Assembly (NCBI GenBank): GCA_010093685.1
Contig: MU006229.1
Coordinates: 682,001-746,000, forward strand
From: Ophiobolus disseminans
Taxonomy: Eukaryota; Ascomycota; Dothideomycetes; Pleosporales; Phaeosphaeriaceae
Reading direction: 5' to 3'
DNA length: 64,000 bases
Position numbers and translations under genes: made by a program. Shown here in pieces: positions 1 to 10,545 of this stretch. Under the pieces are notes generated by a model. That model ran no database searches. It was given only the letters and a program-made list of their open reading frames with translations, and was not told where the DNA came from. Numbering within the stretch: the first letter of the stretch is position 1; each line of letters begins with the position of its first letter.

Positions 1-513
1 GTTACTGCTGGGAAGAAGGCACCGACCCTACCTTGCAAAAGCTTCCTGCCCTTAACGACGCGCCCCACGATCGCCTCCCATCTCTTGCTATCAATGTGTC
101 ACAACCCGACGCTCTCATGACTTGGCTCGAGATAAACAACGCTGCTCTAATCTCCGATCTTACAATCTTCCTCGACGCGACTGCCGCCGCACCTAGTCCT
201 CAGCGATGGTGCAAACTTTTTTTTCAACAAGCTACATCAAGAAGCGACGAATGTTCAGAATTTGAACGTCTACTGGGATGCTGAGGGACCAATTTACACT
301 GGGCTGGGTTAGAGTGTAGTATTTGTTCGCGGGCTGGCACAGCTTAAAGTGGAGAGGTCGATTGATCTTGGTGGGTTTTATGCCCAGCGTTGGCCAAGAT
401 ATTTGGAGGAAAAATTGGGGTTGAAGCTAGTCGATAAACAAAATGTTCCTGGGAGTGTTTGGGAAGGGTTACTACGTGATTACCAGAGAGGGACTGAGCA
501 GCTGAACCCTTAG
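1..513 (+). pseudogene. Decayed 3' end of a hypothetical fungal gene
   Basis: An open frame enters from the left edge and runs to a stop at 284, with coding-like content (Leu/Ile-rich, Asp-Ala segments). From about 244 a second frame carries on smoothly with a product such as NVQNLNVYWDAEGPIYTGLG, then meets a TAG at 307-309, then continues in the same frame as coding-like protein to a TAG at 511-513. The join needs a +1 frame change close to the T8 run at about 217-225, and the TAG must be read through. The layout resembles an unnamed family of Pleosporales hypothetical proteins in which this tail is continuous; that resemblance is from memory. I see no good intron that removes both lesions, so I call it a pseudogene. 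A sequencing error in the T run is possible but would not explain the TAG. Confidence 0.55.
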
Positions 514-890
514 ACTGACACCGAGGATGAAATTGAGGCATATCTTGGTTCCCCTTTGGACCCTTCTGTTCCTAATGATGACTTTACACTCTTATGGTTG
601 TTGGACCGTTGCTGCCAACTTCGTCATCTCGATCCTCTTCGCGCCTGCTCTGTGCGGATGCCTGAAACACCGGTTTTGCGCACGGGCTTCTGCCACTCCA
701 TGCTTCTTATCATTGCACTGCATTCACAACATCACAGTCTTTGCAGCCTTACTCTTTCTTGATAATGAACAAGGTTATTACCACTTTGAGTTCGTTGTTG
801 CTTCTGAAACATAATACATGGTATTGCCGTCTTCCTTCTGTACTTCCAGCGAGCTTAAAGACCACCTATCTGCGCCGATCTTTCAACACT
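514..890. other. Intergenic stretch / 5' region of next gene
   Basis: No convincing gene. Two overlapping short frames between 527 and 814 have no recognisable domain. The frame of the next gene stays open upstream to an ATG at 765, so the 5' end of that gene could lie here. Confidence 0.4.
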
Positions 891-2252
891 ATGTCGAACT
901 CTTCTCGTACAGTTACCATCAAACCAGCCGAGGGTAGTGTCTCTAATTTCAAAGCTCTAATCGGCGATGCAGTCCGCAGAAACTCTGTCGAGAAGGCATA
1001 GCTCCAATACACCCGCAGTTGTACTATTATTGACTAATCTCTATAGCTCTATCTACGGACGTACATCAACGACTACGAAAATATGCAAGGGTACGGATGC
1101 AACGAAGAACAGAAAGACTATTCAATGGATCCCTGGCAGTCCTGCATCCCGCTCATCCCCTCCCTTCACAATCTCCGGGCCGTCTCCTTAAAGTTCACAA
1201 ACAGAGTATGCAATCCAGACCGCGAGCGCCCATTCTACAACTACTGCGGCACCGAATCCGTCCCCATGCGCACACATACGCTGCGTCAATTATTCGCAGC
1301 ACTGGACCACACGCACCTCAACGTTGAAACCCTGAGTATAGAAAATTTGCAAGACTACACGCCGCACGTGTACACCGAACCATCTTTCCAAAACGTGCGC
1401 GCCAAGTTGAAAGGTTTGCATCTTAATATTGCAATGGAATACAGCGAGCACGGACCCGATCAAGACAGCAACATTCCTGATAAACACACCTTCTTCAACC
1501 GCCAACTCAACGCGCACTGGCTCGCCCCCACGCAGAAACAACTCACGCATTTGACCCTGTACGGCGACAGTTTCTGGGGCGTGTATCCGCGCTGGGACCC
1601 GCGAGGGCTACATTTCCCTGCGCTCAAAAGCCTAAGCTTGGGGAACTGGAGTATAGCGCATGAGTGGCAAGTAGACTGGATCTTGTCGCACGTAGACACA
1701 CTGGAGGAGTTATATCTAGATGATTGTCCGATTGTGCATGCGTTGCGGTTCGAGCAGAATCAGTATGGCGCATTGGAGTGGGCGGAGGGGGAACTTAGCG
1801 TGAAGGATTATGGCTTCGAGGCTGGGTATATGTATCCTTCTTTGCGGTGGTCTCGCGTATTGCCTTTGTTCACATCACATTTGAAGAAACTCAAGCGTTT
1901 CGGCATGGCGCATGGGCCATGGATGGTTACAGAACCAAGAGAAGGCGATGGCAACCATGCGTTTGCGCGGCGCTATGAGTTGCCCGCGAGACTGGAGGTG
2001 GGGCGGTATTGCATTCATGACTGTGGTGTGCTGCCGACGCACTGGATTGTGGAGGATGAAATGTTCACTGAGCACGGCTTTGTTTGGGATGAGGAGGATA
2101 TCAAGACGAGGGAGGATGATGTGGTGGAACAAGAGCTGGAAGGCATGTGGGATGTGGAGGATGAGGAAGAAGAGGAAAAAATCAGGCATCCTGGTGGAAG
2201 GGAGGAGGAGAAAAAGGCTTTAGATCAGTTGGTTGCGGGATTACAAACCTAG
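891..2252 (+). CDS. Hypothetical protein, F-box/leucine-rich-repeat-like
   Basis: Proposed model is join(891..986, 1047..2252), 433 residues. The 60 bp phase-0 intron 987-1046 (weak donor GTCGAG, branch TTGACTAAT, acceptor CTATAG) joins two frames and restores LYLRTYINDYEN ahead of the long exon. The body has spaced Leu motifs (LKGLHLNIAM, LTHLTLYGDSFWG, LKSLSLGNWSI, LEELYLDDC) typical of the divergent LRR part of fungal F-box proteins. The C-terminus is very acidic (EDEEEEEK). No clear F-box is visible at the N-terminus, so either upstream exons are missing or the box is absent. ATG 891 is chosen; ATG 765 is in frame and possible. Members of this class usually act as substrate receptors of SCF ubiquitin ligases, which here is inference only. 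The donor is the weakest part of the model. Confidence 0.55.
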
Positions 2253-2629
2253 CAGTGGGGCTGATTAGAATTAAGTACATCCGGGTAGCTTGAGCGAAAG
2301 GACTCCATTTTGGGGCAGTACCGAGAAGCAATGAAAATGGTGTAAGCGTACTGATGACATGTTCTTGGAAACACATCCTAGTTGAATTCGCGACCTTAAG
2401 CAGATCAATAGGCCCACGAAGTTCCCTCGAGTATAGCCAGGCTCACGTCTCCGATAGAAGCTTAAGTCTTGGAAAGAAACGGTGTTTCAAACAGACTAGG
2501 GTATCACGACTGCCATCTCCTGACCGCTTGGCATAACCCATGACTCTACATTCCCCGCAAATTCCTCGCTCTCTCCCGTTCCTTCTTTTTCAACACGGCC
2601 GTCATCGACGCAGTCAGATCCTTCCAAGT
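2253..2629. other. Convergent 3' intergenic region
   Basis: Lies between the stops of two convergent genes. It should hold both 3' untranslated regions. No other structure seen. Confidence 0.5.
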
Positions 2630-3414
2630 CTACTTTTCATTATTCTTCTCGTCCAAGCAGATGCACAGAGCTGCTATCAACGCGAAATCGACGCCGGGCG
2701 CGACCTGCACGGCGTACGTCTGCTGGCCAAAGAGGAGGTCCTTCCCACTGAGAACCTTGCGGTTGATGCGGGCGACGACTAAGCCTACAGCTCTGGTATT
2801 AGTATCTGAATAATAGCTACTGATGTAGCCTGTATAAGTTCAACATACCGTTCTGGGTCTCATCAATGATGTCGGCACTGGTGTCGAGGAAGTTTCCCTT
2901 CATGGACAATGTTTCCTGTTTTCCAGATGTTGAGGTGAAAGTCGCCGTGGCTTTGCTTCCGACCACTATCCCATCATTAGCGCACACTTAAGCTAATTAT
3001 GAGAGTGGTGTTTGGGGTATTGCCAGTGTATTCAGAGTATGTTGTGGTGTTGCGATACTCCCTGATACCTCAAGTCACGCCAAACACTGTTCACTTACAT
3101 TTGAAACCGCTCTTCACCTCCAGCAGCTTCTCGCCCGTGGGGCTCTTTGCCACATATGTCGCATGGATATGTAGGCGTTCTTTCAAAATGTCGAAGAGGT
3201 GATTTCCATGCATGTCGCTGACCTTCTTGCGCCCGGAGATGGACATGACTTTGCCCTCAACTTGCAGCACGGCCGTGCCGTTTGCGAGCTTGATGCTGAA
3301 GCTGTCACCGGTGAGGGAGACGACGTGTTCTTTGAGGATCAGAGTCTCGGGTTGAGCAGCGATGAACTGGGGGAAGAGGGCAATGGGCTGTGGAACGGCA
3401 GCGAGGTAGGCCAT
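2630..3414 (-). CDS. LURP-one-related (tubby C-terminal-like) protein
   Basis: Three exons, complement(join(2630..2784, 2849..2965, 3099..3414)), give 195 residues. Splice junctions are frame-consistent: donor GTAAGT after SGFK (phase 1), then VGSKATATF, then donor GTATGT and LVVARINRK. The protein shows the LOR/DUF567 fold signature: an early strand pair around LILKEHVVSLTGDSFSIK, then GKVMSISGRKKVSDMHGNHLFDIL (residues about 55-78), the middle strands with ETLSMKGNFLDTSADII, and the C-terminal hydrophobic helix GVDFALIAALCICLDE that ends the tubby-like barrel. Length fits the family (about 190-220). Plant relatives are linked to defence responses and phospholipid scramblases share the fold; the fungal role is unknown. 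It is convergent with the upstream F-box-like gene. Confidence 0.85.
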
Positions 3415-4514
3415 GATTGTGAGTTTGTAAAGGGAAAGTCGGAGCTGTGGTTCAATAATATAGATGCAAGAAAAGGTGGGTTATAGACGTGGTTATGTGA
3501 GTCGGGGTCGGCGTTTGACGTTGTGACGTTGAGGTAAGGCTGAAAGGGTACGTGGGTGTCAGGATGCACGTTCTCTCAGACTCACTTGTCTTAGTATGTG
3601 GCCTGGCAGGCGCGAGCTGCGCCTCTACCAATCACCCTGAAAATCTGCGCACGCTGATTGATCATACAGAACGTCTCCCTGGCGGAGAGACTCGTACTTA
3701 ATTGGTCTGCAAAAAGACAAGTGGGGCACCGGTGTAGAGCGCTGGTTCCCGCATCGCCAATTCGTCGTAGTCTGCTCAGCCTCACCCGACAAATGGGCTC
3801 AAAGCGGAATACGAGGTTGGGTTTCTGGTCAGTGCGTATGTTGCTCGCTTATCATTCCTGTAAACTTCCAAGGTTGCTTGAAGGTGGTCAGCGCAATAGA
3901 ATCTGAGCACGTGAAAATGTGGCAGCGCGTATCCTCATGTCTTGTTCAATTATAAGCCTACACCCAAGATTGGTACCTCTACAGCCATATGCACGCAAGT
4001 GCGCCTCCAACCGACAGAGCTCCCGGAGACGCAATGCAAAAAGTATGTACACTGAAATTCGAGCGCAAACAACAATACAATGCAGAGGAAGGGATAAAAC
4101 AACCGATCCCGCTACTTGGCATGCTGAAAAGGATACGAGAGTGCGGACGTGTCAACAGGACATTAGTGTGGACTGCGCGCTGGAGCCCAAAGAGACAGAA
4201 AATGCGTGATCAATACCGAAAGCTTCCGGGGTATACAAGACGGAAGCCACCGACAGGTCCTAGGAAACGGGGTAGCGCAAGATTGCCTTGGGACATGTAC
4301 ATGCGTGTCGTGGATTAAACACAAGACCGAAGCGACTTTTGAGAAGTATGATGGTTGGTGCCCAAGACTCCAGAGTATATCCTGGAGATGTTGTAGCATT
4401 ACTGATCCGAAACCCCAATTGGTGCGAAACCACCTCAGCTTCCTTGTCACAGACAGCTGGATGGAGAGAGGCACGATGATTTGCCAGATTAAAGATGCGA
4501 AGAAGGGGATATCA
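3415..4514. other. Intergenic region, no gene recognised
   Basis: About 1.1 kb between the 5' end of the LURP-one-related gene and the 3' end of the membrane-protein gene. Several short overlapping frames (for example 3919-4318 and 4163-4576) have no domain or codon pattern that supports a gene. Nothing else seen. Confidence 0.5.
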
Positions 4515-6236
4515 TTACACGTTCTCAGTAAACTTTGAGCTTCGGGAACCATCAGCAGATTGAAGGCTTCGCCCAAGAGTGCTGCGAGGTTTCTCGGGGT
4601 TTGGCGACTGGGGTGGACTCAGGTGTGAGCGATCTCTTGCAAATGGACCGGGATCTGCGAACGGGTTGACGTCGTCATCGGGATGGCGGATTACAGGGGT
4701 TCGTGCAGGGCTTGGCCGGAAATTCATCAAGCCTGTCCCTGCCGCTACGGGCGACCCGCCCATCTCTTTCCCCATCTCTTTTGAAAGACCCGGACCACCA
4801 TAGGTGCCGTGATCGTCCTGGTAGAAAGATGAGCCAGACATAGTACCTCGTTGAGAGAACTGATCCGACGTCATGCCTTCGCTAAAAGCGGAGGGAAGTT
4901 TGCGTCCTGATACTCGTTGGAAACTCCGCTCGCCTCCGCTGGTGTTGGTCTCGATCGTGGATCGTGATATGCCAGAGAAGCGATTGAGGAAAGCGGACGG
5001 TATCCGATTGTTTCTTGATAGGTCTTGTGTCATGGGGGAAGCGCGTTCGGTGGTTTCTTCGTTCGAGAGCTGTAGCGCGCCCTGTCGCTTTCGCTTGTGG
5101 CGGCGGAGGAGCATCAGTATGATGGCCAAGATCAGCGCGGCACCAGCAAGGCTGCCGACAACGCTGCCAACCACTTGTGGCGTCTCAAGAGGAGTGGTGT
5201 TCCCGGTCGCGCCGGCCCCAGCAGCAGCAGTGCCTTGAGCGGGGGGCGCTGCTGTGTTAGCCGGTGGAGCTCCCACTCCACCTGCGCCACCATACTGGGT
5301 GGGATTGCCGGCGTTCGGAGAGACTGTCGCGCCTGAGTAGCCGGATGATGCTGTCCCATCCACATTGGAATACGGCGAACGGCTAGATGGTACGATAGAC
5401 CCAGAAACAGAAGCTAATAGAGCAGAAGAAGCGTTGTTGAGGGATGTGAGTGAAGCAGTAGATGAAAGAGAGAGTGTGTTGGTTGTGGTTGAATTGGCGA
5501 CAGGATTGACAGATATGGAGACGGACGCCGAGACAGGCGCCGGGATGGGCGCAGGGGGTGCGCTGCTCCCCGGAAGGCTTGTGGGTGCAGGCGAAGGAAT
5601 GACTGGCCCAGTTGTAGCCTGGGCAACTTGGGCTGGTATGCCTGATGTAAATGGGTACGCGGGCACATTTAGATCGCTGGGAAATGCTGGGACCGAAGGA
5701 ACGACGGGAAGCGGATTGGTGGGAAATGGAGGGACTGAGGGCACCTGCGGCAGGGAAGGAGCGAGAGGCACTGCCGGCGGTGTCGGCACTTGTGCCACAG
5801 ACGGGACGACTGCGTTGGCAACAGCAGAGAGAACGGGCGCGGCGACAGAATCTGCGACATTCACGACGGGCGAGGCCACAGGCGCGACGACTGACGATAT
5901 CGCTGCTGCTAGAGGGTCGACCACGGCGGCGGCTCCTACCACGGTGGGCGTGCCCGGGCTGTTCTCAGTCTTGGTCTCCTGGCCCACCACGTTCCCACTC
6001 GAGTCGACCGTCTCGATGATCTCCACGTTTACGGTCAGGATGCGGGTGGCCGCCTGCGCCTGCCGGCGGTGGTAGAAGCGGTGGTCCTTGGTCATGACGA
6101 CTCGTGCGTTCGATGTAGCCTCCTCGTCCTTGTTTGCTGCCTCCCTCCGCGGGTTGGGCTGTGGCGTGTTTTGTGCGCGGCGCCGATGTCGCAGGTCTGG
6201 TCTGTATCTTCGCGCCGACGTTGTCGTGATGTCCAT
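4515..6236 (-). CDS. Mucin-like single-pass membrane protein
   Basis: One exon, 573 residues from ATG 6236; the frame is open further upstream but without an ATG. The N-terminal 70 residues are basic and contain dibasic sites (RHRRRAQ, YHRRQAQ) that resemble Kex2 cleavage sites. Then comes about 250 residues rich in Ala/Val/Pro/Ser/Thr, as expected of an O-glycosylated stalk. One membrane segment lies near residues 365-390 (VVGSVVGSLAGAALILAIIL), followed by a stop-transfer cluster RRHKRKRQ and a cytoplasmic tail of about 180 residues, rich in Ser/Pro/Arg and containing NPFADPGPF. The layout fits fungal surface sensors or wall-linked proteins. No classical signal peptide is seen at the chosen start, so an upstream exon may be missing or the long basic N-terminus is handled unusually. 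No named family recognised. Confidence 0.75.
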   Translation of the reverse strand: MDITTTSARRYRPDLRHRRRAQNTPQPNPRREAANKDEEATSNARVVMTKDHRFYHRRQAQAATRILTVNVEIIETVDSSGNVVGQETKTENSPGTPTVVGAAAVVDPLAAAISSVVAPVASPVVNVADSVAAPVLSAVANAVVPSVAQVPTPPAVPLAPSLPQVPSVPPFPTNPLPVVPSVPAFPSDLNVPAYPFTSGIPAQVAQATTGPVIPSPAPTSLPGSSAPPAPIPAPVSASVSISVNPVANSTTTNTLSLSSTASLTSLNNASSALLASVSGSIVPSSRSPYSNVDGTASSGYSGATVSPNAGNPTQYGGAGGVGAPPANTAAPPAQGTAAAGAGATGNTTPLETPQVVGSVVGSLAGAALILAIILMLLRRHKRKRQGALQLSNEETTERASPMTQDLSRNNRIPSAFLNRFSGISRSTIETNTSGGERSFQRVSGRKLPSAFSEGMTSDQFSQRGTMSGSSFYQDDHGTYGGPGLSKEMGKEMGGSPVAAGTGLMNFRPSPARTPVIRHPDDDVNPFADPGPFARDRSHLSPPQSPNPEKPRSTLGRSLQSADGSRSSKFTENV

Positions 6237-7756
6237 GTAAGGTGAAATGCTCAGATGCGGCTTGCGCACGAATGATGCTTCCGGAGTGAGAGTGGCGTGC
6301 GCGCAATGCTGGTCACATGGGTGAGGGAGCGACGGAAGTTGGATGTTGATGCGGGCGGGACAAAAGAGTGTGCGTGTTGGGAAACGAGTGGACGCAATGT
6401 GCTTGCTACGGTGGTGAAGAAGGTAGTGCTCGTGGAAACGTCGTGGGGCCTATGACCGGGTGGTGCTCGATTGACGCGGCGGCCGTCCAAAGTTTGTGCA
6501 AGACAGCAGCGCTCTTCGGTCCTAGCCCGCTCCCAGAGAGCTGTCGATGTCCTGCGAGGTGGTGGATGAAGGGGACGCACGACGGCAGCGACGATGGACG
6601 ATGAACTGCTCGCGGGGGCGTTGATTGGCCAGTAAGCGGGCCCAAAATAGAAAGACGGCCGTGATGGTGGGCACGGACGCTGCGGAAATTGCGGTGCGAG
6701 AGAAACAACACGCTGATCCATCCATGCTGTCGTTTGTCGACCATTCAGCCTGCAATATCATATAGGCCTTCGACACCACTGATCTATCTTGCCTGTCCCT
6801 GCACAGCATGCTCTCCTCGATGCCACCTCGCTGCGAGCATCACCAAGGGCTGTACCTAGGTAGATCTCACCTGCTCAACCATATCTATCTAGCCCGCCTC
6901 TTCCCGTGCCGCATTTGCATCAGACGGCGTGCAACGGCCATCGCCGACCCACACTCTACTTTTACATTTCCGTAGCCGCCATCCCTCCTTTGGCATCCTC
7001 CAGCGTCCCACGGTGAACGAAGGCCTTTTTGCACGCGCAATCAGGGTCAGTCTTCTCCAGATCCCGGCCGGCGTTCTAGTCCTCCCACGGCTCGTATTCA
7101 CCTCCGCCAAGCGATTTCAATGAAACCTTGCAGCTTCTCCTTTCTGAGGCTGCACACGCCGCAAGGTTGGGGCAGATAGTCCCAAACTGGTCCACGTCCA
7201 GGCTAACGTGGAGATGAACGTGGCCCGTTGAGGCTTGTGTTTCACCTCTCGGCATCTCTTAACGTTTCTGGATGTTTTGCAAACTCTGTCGAGATTGTGC
7301 CCATCGCAAAGTATATTTGCGAAAACATGCAGGTCCTACTAGGTGCATCTGCAGGTTTGGGTTTATTGTATCATGCGTCGCATGAGATGCGCTTGAGGTG
7401 TAGATCGTGCTGCGTGCGATGAGGCACATCTATGGCTATTGCTTCTCTCTGCTGGTGATTTCATGTTATATCTGTCACTTTTGTATACTCGTACTACTCA
7501 GATCTAGGGTTTGGAAAAACTCGGCATGACGCATGCTGTACCTGCGTGTCGTATGAAGTAGCGTGGCTAGTCCACGCGGCTTCCCGAACTTCAGCCCTCC
7601 AGCATTTCGTTAAATCTCTAGCAGCAAACTAAGTTATTGCTGTAAATACGAATACGATAGTTTCACTTACATGTAGACCGTTTTGCCGTTTGCATGATCT
7701 CGCCGACCTTGGGTGCTTAGTAGCTTGGTTGTGATCCTACACCCCGCTGAAGAAGA
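6237..7756. other. Divergent intergenic/promoter region
   Basis: 1.5 kb between two divergent genes. It should hold both promoters and 5' leaders. One copy of the palindrome TACCTAGGTA lies at 6853-6862. A 156-codon open frame on the minus strand (6251-6721) is Pro/Arg/Ser-rich with no domain, and I treat it as leader sequence. An unannotated signal-peptide exon for the membrane protein could lie here, but I could not define one. Confidence 0.5.
6853..6862. repeat. Palindrome TACCTAGGTA (copy 1 of 5)
   Basis: Exact self-complementary decamer in the divergent intergenic region between the mucin-like and DUF676 genes. Confidence 0.9.
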
Positions 7757-9903
7757 ATGACGTACATCGCGAGACACCCTCCACCTTTACCACCTCGCAG
7801 TCTATCTATCAGCGGCGCGCAATCTCCTGAAATGGAGCCCTCAGTAAAGGCTATATCTTCGCACGATCCACGGTCGTCCTCTACTCAGTCCCTTGTTCCA
7901 GACCCTACAGTCGATAGCTCGGCGCTTCGCCGAGTCCTGCTTGTGTACATCCATGGCTTCATGGGCAATGAGACCAGTTTTAGAAGCTTCCCAGCTCACG
8001 TCCACAACCTCGTCACGGTCACTCTCGCAGACACACATGTAGTGCATACAAAGCTCTATCCCAGGTATCAGTCGCGGAATACCCTTGAGATTGCGCGAGA
8101 CAACTTTTCCAACTGGTACCTACAAATCTTTTCACTTGCAGTACACAACTGAAACGTGCCAGGCTAGCCCCGCATGAAGACCAATGGACCGATGTTATTC
8201 TACTCGGACACTCGATGGGAGGACTCCTTGCTGCAGATATAGCACTCGTGTTCCGACATCGCATTGTCGGTGTTATCAACTTCGATGTCCCCTTCCTCGG
8301 CATGCATCCTGGAATTATCAAGGCGGGACTTGGAAGTATCTTCTCCAAACCGCCAGCTCCTGTAGACGAGATTCTAGAAGAGCCGTCGGAGAAGAGACCC
8401 AGTAGGATCGGAACTCTTTTCAACCCCAAACCATCGGATCCCAACTTCAATCCATCCTTCACCAACGATGTTCAACTACCCGTGCGTAAAGGCTGGGAGA
8501 ATACATTGCACTGGTTGAACAAGCACTACGACAAGGGCCTACGGCAAGCCACGAAAGGCCTGGTCAAGTCCCATTTCGAATTTGGTAGTGCCATGGCAGA
8601 CTACAAGGAGCTGAAGGATCGGTATGCACGAGTCCGAGCACTGGAAGAAGACGACGAAGAGAAACGGAAATCAGCCAATCCAGGAGTTGTGTCGCCGCCT
8701 CGTATTCGCTTCATCAATTACTACACTGCAAGCACCGGCAGGCCAAAGCAGCCGAAGTCCCCAAAATCGCCATCGCCATCGAGATCCTCCAGTAGAGGCT
8801 TGGAGTCCCGTAACAGTGATGTCGGTACGGTTGCGTCAGCTCAACCGCCAGCGTTGGCGAGTCTCCGAACTCCATCTGTCCTGAACAGTCCGCGCATATC
8901 GGTTGAGGAGCACCGGGGTGACGAGATTATACCTATCAGCCCTCAAGAGCCGCTATCAGCAACCAGCCCAGTTGACAGCTTTTCTGTTCAGAGTCCCACA
9001 TTTGAGGGGGATGGCCCACCTAAATTGCCCGAAATACCACCCATTCCTCAAGAACCACCTTACGTAGATCTCATGCAGTTTTCTGATAAGAAGCAGCGAA
9101 AGGCTGCCGAGAAAGAGCACGATCAAGCGCTGAAAGAATACCAAAAGGCGGTCAAAGCACGCAATAAAGCCATCAACGAGCGGACGAAGCTGGAAGAGAA
9201 GTGGGAGAAACATCAAGAGCAGCAACAAAAGTTGAAACATGACAGAGAAAAGGAGCATCCAGACAGAATAAGGGAGAAGCAAGACAGACAGAGGGAGCAG
9301 CAAGACAGAGAGAGGGAGAAGCAAAACAGAGAGAAAGGGACGGAGCAACCACAGCAATCAAATGACGATTTCGAGTCAACAGAAGACTCACACCCAAGCT
9401 CGGACATGCACATGGGCTATGAGATGCGACCGGAAGAGGCGCCAGAAATTCAGGCTTTAGAGGAGGACATCGGCACTGTGCAGCTAGGTGACAGCCCACA
9501 ACCAAATCGTCCCTACAGCAACTACGACTTCTCGCGCAGTGCCATCATGAATACAGCATCACCCGACGACCAAGCCTCAATGACCGAGTCATCCTACACA
9601 CTCGCAACAACAGATAGTAACGTGACACACCCGCCCACGCCCAGTGCCGACGGCGAACCCGCGCCCAAGAAGAAGAAGCTGGGGAAATTCTGCATGCTGC
9701 CTCCCAAAGACAATTTCGGCAACAAGGACCCCACGTGGGTCAGAGTGTTCATGAAGAACATGGACGAAGTCACGGCGCACACATCGTTGTTCTTCGTAAA
9801 CGAGACATATGAAAGGCTGGTGGGTGAGGTGGGTGCTCGGATAGAAGACTGGATACGCGAAGCGGACAGCATGCGGCTTGTGAGGGAGATGCAGTATCAG
9901 TAG
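7757..9903 (+). CDS. DUF676 lipase-like serine hydrolase with charged C-terminal tail
   Basis: Model join(7757..8115, 8163..9903), 699 residues; the 47 bp phase-2 intron (donor GTACCT, acceptor TGCCAG) rebuilds FSNW-LAPHEDQW. Residues 58-70 (RRVLLVYIHGFMG) carry the oxyanion-hole HGF, and residues 133-139 (LLGHSMG) the nucleophile elbow with Ser137, both hallmarks of the DUF676/PGAP1-like alpha/beta hydrolases. INFDVPFLGMHPG follows. Residues of about 250-420 are Ser/Pro-rich and disordered; about 420-520 is a highly charged Lys/Glu/Gln helix with imperfect DRxREKQ-like repeats. The C-terminal 60 residues (from KKKKLGKFCMLPP) look folded again and contain a His (DEVTAH) that could complete the triad. 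Substrate is unknown; relatives act on lipids or GPI anchors. ATG 7832 is an alternative start. Confidence 0.85.
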
Positions 9904-10001
9904 CTGATATTTGCACTATACATTTGATCGACAAGGTATGACGGCGTTGGATACCCTCTCACATTTTTAATTCAAAACAAAATATCCCCATGTACATTCC
10001 C

Positions 10002-10545
10002 TCATATCCAGCCCCATCCCATAGCCGCCCAGCCCACGGTAGCAACACCCCACGCCGCACTCAAAGCACCTAGTATCCTGACCACCTGCTCGCTGCCCCT
10101 GATCGCGTCGTTGAATTTCTGCACAAATGGCACGCGCGTCTGAACCGAGTCGTTCCAGAAATTCGCCATATGTGTGCGCGCGAAGAACAGTATGACTGCG
10201 TTTGCCGCGCCGGCGGTCATGAGGATAGTTGGGTTAGTGCCGTGGGAGGAAGAGAGGAGGGCTATGGGTGTGAAGAAGGATATGAGCAGCTGCGACATCT
10301 TGTTAGCTCTCGTGAACACTGCGGACAGTGAATAGGTAGCTCACGCTTATCGTTCCGCTAGTCTGCGTTGCCCGAGTCTTGTGTAGCCTCTGTGCAGCGG
10401 TATTGCTCCATTCTGCCGCCTTTTTACTCTTCTCTTCGTACTGCTGGAGGCGCGTGATGTTTTGGTAGGAGAGGAAGAGGGCGTAGCCGGATAGGGCAGA
10501 GGTGCAGGCGAGCTGGAGGAAGGATTTGGCTACTGGTATTGACAT
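10002..10545 (-). CDS. Small multi-pass membrane protein of unknown function
   Basis: Two exons, complement(join(10002..10289, 10345..10545)), 162 residues. The 55 bp phase-0 intron has donor GTGAGC and acceptor GTCGCAG. Three or four hydrophobic segments are visible: FLQLACTSALSGYALFLSY near residues 9-27, LLISFFTPIALLSS near 68-81, PTILMTAGAANAVILFFA near 87-104, and ILGALSAAWGVATVGWAAMG near 138-158. A short amphipathic loop (QQYEEKSKKAAEWSNTAAQR) lies between the first two. I do not recognise the family with confidence; the size and layout recall DUF1772-like proteins, but the signature residues are not obvious. Its 3' end lies 98 bp from the convergent DUF676 gene. Confidence 0.75.

Noticed and set aside
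5365..6075. 236-codon plus-strand frame opposite the mucin-like gene
   Set aside because: It is the complement of the Ala/Val/Thr-rich stalk, which gives Gly/Thr-rich frames by necessity. The minus-strand gene has the clear membrane helix and tail.
6251..6721. 156-codon minus-strand frame upstream of the mucin-like gene, considered as a signal-peptide exon
   Set aside because: It is Pro/Arg/Ser-rich with no signal-like hydrophobic core, and no frame-consistent splice to the main gene was found.
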